A stretch of DNA of 5,771 nucleotides from Candidatus Aminicenantota bacterium (lineage in GTDB: Bacteria; Acidobacteriota; Aminicenantia; Aminicenantales; Saccharicenantaceae), in assembly GCA_022867105.1 (NCBI GenBank), contig JALHVH010000289.1:1-5771 (forward strand), written 5' to 3'. Position numbers and translations under genes: made by a program. The first letter of the stretch is position 1. The number at the start of each line of letters is the position of its first letter. The notes under the pieces were generated by a model. It worked only from the letters and a program-made list of their open reading frames with translations. It did not search any database and had not been told where the DNA came from. This document shows positions 1-5,771 of this stretch, piece by piece.

Positions 1-44
1 ACGCCATCGTCGAGTTCATAAAGACCTTATCGGACCGCCGTTAA
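1..44 (+). CDS. C-terminal tail of an upstream gene, possibly a c-type cytochrome (partial)
   Basis: Read from base 3, this frame gives AIVEFIKTLSDRR followed by TAA at 42-44; the gene begins before the window. An amphipathic final helix of the form 'IVxFIKTL' is common at the C-terminus of cytochrome c and cytochrome c peroxidase domains, but no CXXCH haem motif falls in the visible part, so the product is only a suggestion. The stop codon lies at the outer edge of the palindromic element at 41-142, so the element may have supplied the stop or trimmed the original end of the gene. Another frame (from base 2) stays open through the element to a TAA at 140-142, but it reads mainly through the repeat and is less convincing. 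Confidence 0.4.
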   Translation, partial: AIVEFIKTLSDRR

Positions 45-142
45 ATCGGCGACACAATACCAATTTCCGAATTAAAAATCGGGGCGAATTTTCCCCTGGA
101 AAACCCGGTAATTCGGAAATTGGTATTGTGTCCCCGATTTAA
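41..142. repeat. Palindromic REP/MITE-like element, copy 1
   Basis: The left arm (41-74) and right arm (109-142) are 34-nt inverted repeats with a single mismatch (base 50 against 133). They surround a 34-nt centre (75-108). The arm contains GACACAATACC followed by a stretch ending CCGAATTA. A 24-nt portion (51-74, and inverted at 109-132) is identical to both arms of the second copy at 4436-4523. The centre holds a small hairpin, TTTTCCCCTGGAAAA at 89-103, whose reverse complement closely matches the centre of copy 2, so the copies lie in opposite orientation. Size, symmetry and AT-richness against GC-rich genes fit a non-autonomous palindromic element, such as those mobilised by REP-associated (IS200-like, Y1) transposases. 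That assignment is inference, because no transposase is in the window. The element lies between the upstream gene's stop codon and the export operon, and its cruciform or RNA hairpin could insulate the two. Confidence 0.85.
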
Positions 143-198
143 GAACCTTTTCCCCTTTGTTTACGTCTATATAGGTTAGACCCAGTTCGAGGTGCATC
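143..198 (+). promoter_or_regulatory. Leader and possible promoter region of the export operon
   Basis: This 56-bp AT-richer gap between palindromic element 1 and the adaptor start is the only space for an operon promoter outside the repeat. TATATA at 168-173 could serve as a -10 box, but no good TTGACA-like -35 lies 16-18 bp upstream (the region around 145-151 is CTTTT-rich), so the promoter is weakly supported. Transcription could instead start inside the AT-rich element or come from upstream. No operator palindrome is visible apart from the element itself. Confidence 0.25.
189..194 (+). promoter_or_regulatory. Ribosome binding site of the adaptor gene
   Basis: GAGGTG ends 4 nt before the ATG at 199, a usable Shine-Dalgarno position. 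It supports this ATG, which is immediately followed by a Lys-Lys-Trp start and a hydrophobic segment typical of a membrane-anchored adaptor. Confidence 0.6.
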
Positions 199-1278
199 AT
201 GAAAAAATGGTTGTGGCGGATTTTGGCCGTAATTTTCGTCGGTGTCTTCCTGTTCCTGCTTTTATCCGGCAAGAAGGACAAGGCCCCCTTGAAACAGGTG
301 AAGGTCGTCCGGGGGACGATCAGCGAAAAGGCCCTGGCCGTGGGCACGATCGAGCCTGAAAAGGAGATCAAGGTCAAATCGATCATCCCCGGTATCGTCC
401 AGGAGGTCCTCTTCAAGGTCGGGGACAAGGTGAAAGCGGGAGACACCCTCTTCAAGATCTCCCCTAATCCGACGCCCGTGGAATACGTAGAGACGAGGCG
501 GGCCATAGAAGTGGCCCAGGTCACTCTCTCCAAGCTCCAGGCCGACCGGCAGAGAAATCTCAAGCTGTTCGAACAGTCGCTCATCTCCCAATCGGAAATG
601 GACGGCGTCGAGTCTGCATACGATGACGCGAGCCTGAGGCACAAGATCGCCTTGGAGAGACTGGAGCTCATGGAAAAGGGACGCATCCGTATGGCCAACC
701 GCGACATCGACTCGACCGTGAAATCGCCCACAACCGGCATGGTCCTTTCCCAGAGCACTTTCCAAGGCGATCCGGTGGTCCCCCTGACCAACTACCAGCC
801 GGGGACGGAGCTCTGCTCCCTGGCCGATATGGGCAAGCTCCTCTTCAAGGGGACGGTCGACGAGATCGACGTCGGCAAGATCCGGATCGGCATGGCGGCC
901 GATATCCAGATCGGCGCCCTGCCCGACAGCCGGTTTATGGGCAATGTGGAGCGCATCTTCCCCAAGGCGAAGAAGGAAGGCAACGCCACGCTTTTCGACA
1001 TCGAGATCCTCGTCCCCGAAGCCGCTGACCGGCAGCTCCGGGCCGGCTACTCGGCCACGGCCACCATCACCGTCCGGTCCAAGGAAAACATCCTGACGCT
1101 CCCCGAGCGCCTGGTCCTTTTCGAGAACGGCAAGAAATTCGTTGAGGTGAAGAAGGGCGAGGCCGTCGAGAAAAAGGAGGTCCAGACGGGCCTCTCGGAC
1201 GGGTTGAATATCGAGATCACGGAGGGCCTGGGGGAAGACGAGATGGTCGTGGAGAGACCCCCCCGCGTGATCAAATGA
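199..1278 (+). CDS. Periplasmic adaptor subunit (HlyD/MacA family membrane fusion protein) of an ABC exporter
   Basis: This 359-residue protein would link an inner-membrane ABC transporter to an outer-membrane TolC-like channel. Residues 4-23 form a single hydrophobic anchor after a basic start; there is no lipobox cysteine, so it is membrane-anchored rather than a lipoprotein. The first half of the barrel-sandwich (lipoyl-like) domain is at about 34-90, with P64-G65 and the 'VGDxVxAGDxL' turn at 74-84. A coiled-coil hairpin follows at about 95-165. Its tip has R119, L123 and S130, the Arg-x3-Leu-x6-Ser spacing known from AcrA-type adaptors as the TolC-docking motif. The second lipoyl half is at about 171-195 (S176-P177...G180), the beta-barrel at about 203-290, and a C-terminal membrane-proximal domain runs to 355. 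Length and domain order are normal for the family. The stop codon overlaps the next gene's start as ATGA, implying translational coupling. The family call is strong; the substrate is unknown. Confidence 0.92.
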   Translation: MKKWLWRILAVIFVGVFLFLLLSGKKDKAPLKQVKVVRGTISEKALAVGTIEPEKEIKVKSIIPGIVQEVLFKVGDKVKAGDTLFKISPNPTPVEYVETRRAIEVAQVTLSKLQADRQRNLKLFEQSLISQSEMDGVESAYDDASLRHKIALERLELMEKGRIRMANRDIDSTVKSPTTGMVLSQSTFQGDPVVPLTNYQPGTELCSLADMGKLLFKGTVDEIDVGKIRIGMAADIQIGALPDSRFMGNVERIFPKAKKEGNATLFDIEILVPEAADRQLRAGYSATATITVRSKENILTLPERLVLFENGKKFVEVKKGEAVEKKEVQTGLSDGLNIEITEGLGEDEMVVERPPRVIK

Positions 1279-2510
1279 TCGCCATCTTTTTCCGCAACCT
1301 CGTCCGCGACCTGGTCCGCCAGCCCCTGCGGACGGTCCTCACGCTCTCCGGTGTCGTCTGGGGGACCTTTTCCGTCGTTCTGCTCATCGCCTTCGGCGAG
1401 TCCGTCGGGAAGGCCCAGGCCAAGCGCTTTCACGGCATGGGCAACGGGATCGTGCTGATGTTCCCTTCCCAGACGACCCTTCCCTACCAGGGGTTCCAGA
1501 AGGGCAAGCCGGTCCGGGTCACTCCCGAGCAGGTAGAAGCCCTGCCCGGCAAGGTCGAGGGCATCGAGATGCTCAGCCCGGAGTTCGTCCAGGGCCGCCG
1601 CATCCGCTACGGGAGACAGGAGTTCATGAGCACGGTGCGCGGAATCAACCCCTCCTTCGAACGGATGCGGAACACCATCCCCGCCAAGGGCCGTTACATC
1701 GACCCCCTGGACATGACGGAACGGAGGCGCGTCTGCTTTATCGGCGATGTCCTGGCCACCGACCTTTTCGCCGGGGAAGATGCCCTGGGAAAGCGGGTCC
1801 TCATCGAAGGCGTCCCTTTCAGCATCATCGGCGTCATGGCCAAGAAGCAGCAGAACTCGAACTATAACGGTCAGATGGACGAAAACTGCGCCTTCATCCC
1901 CTGGACCACCTACACCGCTTTATACGGCAACAAGTTCGTCTCGAACATCATCTTCCGCCCCCTGGACCTGGGCCGGAGCGCGGAGGTGACCCGGGGCATC
2001 AAAGAGCACCTCTCCAAGCTGATCGGCTTCGATCCCAAGGACCCCGACGCGATCGGCGTCTGGGACACGCTCGAAATGGAGAAGTCCTTCACCACTTTTT
2101 TCCTCGCTTTCAATATTTTCCTGGGCGTCATCGGCTCCTTCACCCTTCTCGTGGGGGGCGTCGGAGTGGCCTCGATCATGATGGTCGTCGTCGAGGAGCG
2201 GACCCGGGAGATCGGCATCAAACTGGCCGTAGGCGCCAGGCGCAGGACCATCCTGGTTCAGTTCTTCAGTGAAACCCTCGTGATCATGCTCCTGGGCGGG
2301 CTCATCGGCTTCGCCCTTTCCGCGGTTGTCGTCCGTGTCGTCCAGACGCTGCCGGCCGAGCAGGTCGCCAATTTCGTAGGGATTCCCCAGATGAGCCCTC
2401 TCGTCATCGTGTCCGCAATCCTGGTCCTTCTGGTTATCGGCACCGTGGCCGGGATGATCCCCGCCCGCAACGCGGCCTCCACCAACCCCATCCAGGCCCT
2501 GAGGAAGTGA
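1275..2510 (+). CDS. MacB/FtsX-type ABC transporter permease, first paralogue
   Basis: This 411-residue inner-membrane permease has the type VII (MacB-like) layout. TM1 is at about 19-40, ending in W29-G30-T31...A39-F40-G41. A large periplasmic domain (about 42-272) matches the MacB-type core region. The FtsX domain follows, with TM2 about 278-303, TM3 about 328-356 and TM4 about 376-396. Between TM2 and TM3 lies the cytoplasmic segment EERTREIGIKLAVGARRR (307-324), the conserved stretch that contacts the ATPase. The protein ends with the family's P396-A-R...N404-P405...A408-L409-R410 signature. Unlike MacB it has no fused nucleotide-binding domain; that function comes from the separate ATPase at 3773-4432. 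It starts inside the adaptor stop codon (ATGA) and ends 1 nt before the second permease. The two permeases align without net length change from residue 29 to P360, so they arose by duplication and probably form a heterodimer (inference). Confidence 0.93.
   Translation: MIAIFFRNLVRDLVRQPLRTVLTLSGVVWGTFSVVLLIAFGESVGKAQAKRFHGMGNGIVLMFPSQTTLPYQGFQKGKPVRVTPEQVEALPGKVEGIEMLSPEFVQGRRIRYGRQEFMSTVRGINPSFERMRNTIPAKGRYIDPLDMTERRRVCFIGDVLATDLFAGEDALGKRVLIEGVPFSIIGVMAKKQQNSNYNGQMDENCAFIPWTTYTALYGNKFVSNIIFRPLDLGRSAEVTRGIKEHLSKLIGFDPKDPDAIGVWDTLEMEKSFTTFFLAFNIFLGVIGSFTLLVGGVGVASIMMVVVEERTREIGIKLAVGARRRTILVQFFSETLVIMLLGGLIGFALSAVVVRVVQTLPAEQVANFVGIPQMSPLVIVSAILVLLVIGTVAGMIPARNAASTNPIQALRK
2501..2507 (+). promoter_or_regulatory. 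Ribosome binding site of the second permease, inside the end of the first
   Basis: GAGGAAG lies in the last codons of the first permease, with its end 4 nt before the ATG at 2512. The two reading frames are separated by a single T (2511), so the second permease is probably translated by coupling or re-initiation. Confidence 0.6.
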
Positions 2511-2511
2511 T

Positions 2512-3762
2512 ATGAACCTGACCCTGCCGCGTTTTTTTCTCAAAGAGTTTCGGAAGCGGCGCAAGAAGTCCGCCCTCATCACCTTCGCCCTCTTCTGGGG
2601 GACTCTCTCCGTCCTCCTCCTCCTCGCCTTCGGCCGGGGCATGTCCGCCCAATTCCGGACGAGCTTCAGCGGCCTGGGCGAAAACCTGATCATGATCTCC
2701 GGTGGACAGACCTCGAAAGTGCACCAGGGACTGCCGAAAGGGCGGCGGATCCGAATATACGCGACCGACGTCCAATACCTCAAGGAGCGGATCCCGGAGA
2801 TCGTCGTGATCGCTCCGGAATCCTACAACGGCTGGCCCGTATCCGCCCGGGGGAAGGAGATCAACCGCCAGATCCATGGGACGACCGCCGAATTCGCCGG
2901 CATGCGGACCCAAATCCCCCAACCGGGCGGCCGCTTCCTCAACCCGGACGACGTCGCCAAAGGCCGCAAGGTGGCCTTTATCGGATGGAACGTAGCCCGG
3001 GATCTGTTCGGCACGGAAGACCCGGTCGGACAAAAGATCATCGTCAATCGCGTCCCCTTCACGGTCGTCGGCGTCCTCCTAAAAAAACTTCAGGATTCCA
3101 TGTACCAGGGGCCCGACGCCGAACAGGTCTACCTGCCGTTTTCCTCGTTCTCCCAGATCGACAGCCAGCCCTATATCGACCGCATCCACATCCAGCCCCG
3201 GGAGATCGGGCTTTCCGCGCTCGTCGAGGAGCGGGTCCGGGCGCTTCTCGGCCACAAGTACCGCTTCGACAGTGAAGACAAGTACGCCCTTTCCATTTGG
3301 AACACCATCGAGAACGCCAAGGAGGCGGGGGCCATCTTCAAGGGGATCGAGATCTTCCTGGGCATCATGGGCGCCCTGACGCTCCTCATTGGGGCCGTGG
3401 GCGTCACCAACCTGATGTATGCCATCGTCCGGGAGCGAACCCAGGAGATCGGCATTAAAATGGCCATCGGCGCCCGGCGGAGGGTCATCGTTCAGCAGTT
3501 CATCCTCGAGACGCTGTTTATTTTCCTGAAGGGGACGTTCTGGGGCTTCATCACCGCCTTCAACATCGTCCACCTCGTCCGGCTCATTCCCATCAGCTAC
3601 GAAGGGTTCGGTATCGAGGGCTACCTGCTGCGCCCGATGTTTTCGCTGGAGATCTTCGTCATTTTCCTGGCCATCGTGGGGAGCCTGGTTTTCCTGTCGG
3701 GCATCTTTCCGGCCGTCCGGGCCTCGCGGCTCAATCCCATCGAGGCGCTTCGCTATGAATAG
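2512..3762 (+). CDS. MacB/FtsX-type ABC transporter permease, second paralogue
   Basis: This 416-residue permease has the same architecture as its upstream neighbour. A basic N-terminal patch (R14-K19) is followed by TM1 at about 20-41 with the same W29-G30-T31...A39-F40-G41 positions. The periplasmic domain spans about 42-272, and TM2 about 279-303. The ATPase-contacting segment RERTQEIGIKMAIGARRR sits at 307-324, exactly the same numbering as in the first paralogue. TM3 is about 328-356 and TM4 about 380-399, and the protein ends P400-A-V-R...N408-P409...A412-L413-R414. It is longer mainly by four residues in the periplasmic loop between TM3 and TM4, and it carries one extra C-terminal residue. 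It has no ATPase domain. The periplasmic domains of the two paralogues have diverged much more than the TM and coupling regions, as expected if they take different roles in a heterodimer. The stop TAG at 3760-3762 overlaps the Shine-Dalgarno sequence of the ATPase gene. Confidence 0.93.
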   Translation: MNLTLPRFFLKEFRKRRKKSALITFALFWGTLSVLLLLAFGRGMSAQFRTSFSGLGENLIMISGGQTSKVHQGLPKGRRIRIYATDVQYLKERIPEIVVIAPESYNGWPVSARGKEINRQIHGTTAEFAGMRTQIPQPGGRFLNPDDVAKGRKVAFIGWNVARDLFGTEDPVGQKIIVNRVPFTVVGVLLKKLQDSMYQGPDAEQVYLPFSSFSQIDSQPYIDRIHIQPREIGLSALVEERVRALLGHKYRFDSEDKYALSIWNTIENAKEAGAIFKGIEIFLGIMGALTLLIGAVGVTNLMYAIVRERTQEIGIKMAIGARRRVIVQQFILETLFIFLKGTFWGFITAFNIVHLVRLIPISYEGFGIEGYLLRPMFSLEIFVIFLAIVGSLVFLSGIFPAVRASRLNPIEALRYE

Positions 3763-3769
3763 AGGTGAG
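3761..3769 (+). promoter_or_regulatory. Ribosome binding site that decides the ATPase start
   Basis: AGAGGTGAG lies 3 nt before the ATG at 3773 (7 nt from the GAGG core). The earlier in-frame ATG at 3755 has this purine-rich stretch inside its own coding sequence and no comparable site upstream. ABC ATPases of this family also normally begin with a residue pattern like MIEF, so 3773 is preferred. Confidence 0.7.
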
Positions 3770-3772
3770 ACC

Positions 3773-4432
3773 ATGATCGAATTCCGAGGGATAAAGAAGA
3801 TCTACCAAATGGGCGGCCACGCGCTGGAGGCCCTTCGCGACGTCTCCCTGAACATCGGCAAGGGTGAGTTCGTCTCCATCATGGGCCCGTCGGGTTCCGG
3901 CAAGTCGACCCTGATGAACATCATCGGCTGTCTCGACACTCCGAGCGAAGGGGAATATTACCTGGAGGGGCGGAACGTCGCCGGGCTCACCTTTGATCAG
4001 CTGGCGTCCATCCGGAACCGCATGCTCGGCTTCGTCTTCCAGAACTTCAATCTCCTCCCCTACGCTACGGCCTGGGAGAACGTCGAGTTGCCCCTTCTCT
4101 TTAACGGCAAGAACGCGAAAAAGAGACGGGAACGGGTCGCCGAACTTCTTGAGGCCGTGGGGTTATTGGATTGGAAAGAGCACCGTCCGTCGGAGCTTTC
4201 CGGCGGAGAACAGCAGCGTATCGCCCTGGCCCGGGCTTTGGCCAACGATCCGCCCATCATCCTGGCCGACGAGCCGACGGGAAACCTCGACTCCCATAGC
4301 GGCGAGGAGATCATGAGTCTCCTCGGAAAGCTGTGGAAGGACGGGCGGACGATCGTCATGGTCACGCACGACGACCGGATCGCCGCCCGCTCCGAGCGCA
4401 CGATCCGCCTCTTCGACGGCCAGGTCGCCTAA
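3773..4432 (+). CDS. ABC transporter ATP-binding protein (MacB/LolD-type, stand-alone)
   Basis: This 219-residue cytoplasmic ATPase powers the two permeases. All catalytic motifs are intact, numbered from the ATG at 3773: A-loop aromatic Y11, Walker A GPSGSGKS (38-45), Q-loop Q90 (VFQNFNLLP), signature LSGGEQQR (142-149), Walker B ending in D166 and catalytic E167, D-loop NLDS (171-174) and H-loop H199. Length and motifs match the LolD/MacB-type ATPases that pair with FtsX-like permeases. Starting at 3773 leaves a 10-bp gap after the second permease; the alternative ATG at 3755 would overlap it by 8 bp and add six residues (MNRGET). The gene is last in the operon, whereas adaptor-ATPase-permease is a common order in related systems. 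The TAA stop (4430-4432) is followed 3 nt later by palindromic element 2, so the extreme C-terminus (QVA) may have been set by that insertion. The protein still ends at about the usual point. Confidence 0.95.
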   Translation: MIEFRGIKKIYQMGGHALEALRDVSLNIGKGEFVSIMGPSGSGKSTLMNIIGCLDTPSEGEYYLEGRNVAGLTFDQLASIRNRMLGFVFQNFNLLPYATAWENVELPLLFNGKNAKKRRERVAELLEAVGLLDWKEHRPSELSGGEQQRIALARALANDPPIILADEPTGNLDSHSGEEIMSLLGKLWKDGRTIVMVTHDDRIAARSERTIRLFDGQVA

Positions 4433-4435
4433 TTC

Positions 4436-4523
4436 GGGGACACAATACCAATTTCCGAATTAACGAATTTTCCAGGGGGAAATTGACTTGTTTCTTTAAT
4501 TCGGAAATTGGTATTGTGTCCCC
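4436..4523. repeat. Palindromic REP/MITE-like element, copy 2
   Basis: The arms at 4436-4463 and 4496-4523 are a perfect 28-bp inverted repeat around a 32-nt centre (4464-4495). The 24-nt part (4439-4462, and inverted at 4497-4520) is identical to both arms of copy 1 at 41-142. The centre contains TTTTCCAGGGGGAAATT at 4468-4484, which matches the reverse complement of copy 1's centre with small differences, so this copy lies in the opposite orientation. It sits between two convergent genes, directly after the ATPase stop, and provides the end of the TPR gene on the minus strand. The perfect symmetry would make a strong RNA hairpin for either transcript and could act in termination or mRNA 3'-end protection, but no run of Ts follows either arm as in a classical intrinsic terminator. 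Its mobility is inferred from its identity with copy 1. Confidence 0.87.
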
Positions 4524-5771
4524 AATTCAGCGATGAGCTTGCTGATCTCAGGCTGTTGGGGATTGAGCTTAAGAGAAGCCCGGAATGCCTCCAGGGCGTC
4601 CTTCTTCCGGCCCGTCCTCAGAAAGCACAGCCCCAGGGCATTGAGGAGCCTTGTGTCGCTGTTGTAGATCCGGTTGCCCTGCTCGAAGTTCCGGATGGCC
4701 TGGCTGTAATCCCCTTTCCCCATGTAGGCCCTGCCTTTAAGGAAATAGTGGTCGAACAGCCGGCGGTCATCGGTCCTGAGGACCTCAGCCAGTTCCAGGG
4801 CTCTGTCGAAATCGCCGGTCTTGATGAGGAAATTCCCGTAATGATCGACGCCGTCCATGAACCGGGGGTTCAGGGCATAGGCTTTCTCGAAGGATGAGCG
4901 CGCCCGCACGCTGTCACCGATCTTATCGTAGATACCCGCCAGCATGTCGAGGTAAACGAACCGGTTGGAAAGAGGGAAGGCCTTGGCGTTGGCGATGGGA
5001 TGGCCGATGGCCGGTTCGGCGGAAACGATGAAATTAGCTGTCTTCTCGTCGATGACCTTGCCCGCGGCATCGATCAGGCTCAGCTTGAGCTCATAATAAT
5101 CGGGAGCGAGCTCGGAGGCCGGGATGGACTTGTCCAGGCTGAGGACGGGGCCCGTCGGACAGTCGGCCAGGCTTAGCTTGAACTCCTTGAGGACGGGCGC
5201 GCTCGCCCGAAGGCCCCTGACGGCGCCCCGGACCTCTCCTCCCCGCCTCAGTTCCTCGGTCGCGCCGTCAACCTCAAGAAGGATGGCTAACGGATCCGAG
5301 GCAGCCAACGTGTTCTTGGGGTCGATGAGGACCTTCTTGTCCAGGACCTTAAAGGGGATATGGACGTCCTTCGGAAAAGCCTGGAACCCGTAACCGATGA
5401 GGGGCCCGAAGAGCCGGGGGGTCCCCGCGTCGGGCGGGATCGTGATCGTCCGTTCCAGGAGGCTGAACTCCTTGCCCACGGAATTCTGGAGGAGGGCGAT
5501 CAATTTATAAGTTCCCTCGGCGATCGGGAACGAATCCTCGACGGCCACCCCGTTGGCACGGACGCGGGTGTGGTCCTCCTCGGGGAAATAGAAGGGCATC
5601 TCCCGCGTATACTGGAAGATGATGTCTTCCCCGAGGCGCAGGCTGACGTCGAGATGGAAGCCGCAGAAGTACTGGTTCTTGGGCTCGTAGAGATCGACGG
5701 AAACGCTCCTGGGGGCCATGCTGAAGTGCAGAAAATCCAGGCCGGTCACGGGGTCCCGGAGGACGGCCAGG
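4496..5771 (-). CDS. Tetratricopeptide-repeat protein with beta-rich N-terminal region (partial, open at window edge)
   Basis: The minus-strand frame is open from the right edge of the window to the TAA whose complement is at 4496-4498. A GTG at 5749 could start a 417-residue protein, but the frame continues upstream without a stop (LAVLRDP before it), so the gene probably begins outside. Numbered from that GTG, residues 1 to about 250 are rich in beta-type segments with no motif I can name. About 263-399 hold four TPR units (263-296, 297-329, 330-365, 366-399), with the usual small-residue and 'ALNP'/'LNP' patterns. TPRs mediate protein contacts, so a scaffold or envelope-assembly role is possible. 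The style recalls large Acidobacteriota/Aminicenantes TPR or GWxTD-type proteins (impression only). The last eight residues, GTQYQFPN, and the stop are encoded by palindromic element 2, so the native C-terminus has probably been replaced. The gene converges on the export operon and is not part of it. Confidence 0.8.
   Translation of the reverse strand, partial: LAVLRDPVTGLDFLHFSMAPRSVSVDLYEPKNQYFCGFHLDVSLRLGEDIIFQYTREMPFYFPEEDHTRVRANGVAVEDSFPIAEGTYKLIALLQNSVGKEFSLLERTITIPPDAGTPRLFGPLIGYGFQAFPKDVHIPFKVLDKKVLIDPKNTLAASDPLAILLEVDGATEELRRGGEVRGAVRGLRASAPVLKEFKLSLADCPTGPVLSLDKSIPASELAPDYYELKLSLIDAAGKVIDEKTANFIVSAEPAIGHPIANAKAFPLSNRFVYLDMLAGIYDKIGDSVRARSSFEKAYALNPRFMDGVDHYGNFLIKTGDFDRALELAEVLRTDDRRLFDHYFLKGRAYMGKGDYSQAIRNFEQGNRIYNSDTRLLNALGLCFLRTGRKKDALEAFRASLKLNPQQPEISKLIAELGTQYQFPN

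Noticed and set aside
41..142. Two similar repeats separated by about 34 nt as a minimal CRISPR unit
   Set aside because: The repeats are inverted rather than direct, only two occur per locus, the centres share a core between loci, and there are no cas genes.
72..791. Minus-strand open frame over the adaptor gene, ending in element 1 with the same GTQYQFPN-type sequence
   Set aside because: It is antisense to a well-supported adaptor and its translation has no domain. The shared peptide only reflects the repeat arm. The frame reads on past the arm to a stop at 72-74.
3081..3087. Run of seven A residues (A AAA AAA in frame) in the second permease as a programmed frameshift site
   Set aside because: The encoded Lys-Lys pair is also present at the matching place in the first permease with AAGAAG codons, so it is explained by protein conservation. 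The shifted frame gives an Arg/Pro-rich tail with no domain, and I see no convincing stimulatory signal.
3755..3772. Earlier ATPase start at ATG 3755
   Set aside because: It would overlap the second permease and add MNRGET encoded by the Shine-Dalgarno region. The ATG at 3773 has the better-placed ribosome binding site and the normal family N-terminus.
1920..3774. Long minus-strand open frames lying over the two permease genes
   Set aside because: They lie antisense to clearly coding permease genes, have low-complexity Asp/Glu/Gly- or Arg-rich translations without recognisable domains, and are the expected by-product of GC-rich codon use.
4436..4523. Classical rho-independent terminator between the convergent genes
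   Set aside because: The hairpin is strong, but its loop is 32 nt and no T-run follows either arm. It is better described as a palindromic repeat that might have terminator-like effects.

Overview
The window reads as GC-rich chromosomal DNA from a Gram-negative (two-membrane) bacterium. The main content is a compact four-gene operon on the + strand for a MacAB-like tripartite ABC export system: a periplasmic adaptor (199-1278), two paralogous FtsX/MacB-type permeases (1275-2510 and 2512-3762) and a stand-alone ATPase (start re-assigned to 3773, end 4432). The genes overlap by 4 bp or lie 1 to 10 bp apart, so they are almost certainly co-transcribed. The protein style and the neighbouring TPR protein recall Acidobacteriota/Aminicenantes-type genomes, but this is an impression from reading, not a taxonomic assignment.

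The operon is bracketed by two copies of a roughly 90-100 bp palindromic element (41-142 and 4436-4523). Each copy has long inverted arms around a 32-34 nt centre. A 24-nt stretch is identical in all four arms, and a short asymmetric core in the centre is shared but lies in opposite orientation in the two copies. They look like non-autonomous REP/MITE-type repeats. They are much more AT-rich than the genes around them. No transposase is present in the window.

The elements touch coding ends. The first begins at the stop codon of a truncated upstream gene (1-44, perhaps the C-terminus of a c-type cytochrome). The second begins just after the ATPase stop codon. On the other strand, the second supplies the last eight residues (GTQYQFPN) and the stop codon of a tetratricopeptide-repeat protein (4496-5771, minus strand, open at the window edge).

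Inferred working model: the ATPase dimer sits under the two FtsX-type permeases. Their large periplasmic domains pass ATP-driven movement to the membrane-anchored adaptor. The adaptor's hairpin tip carries the TolC-docking Arg-Leu-Ser pattern and would dock an outer-membrane channel encoded elsewhere. The substrate cannot be read from the sequence. The convergent TPR gene is not obviously part of the system.
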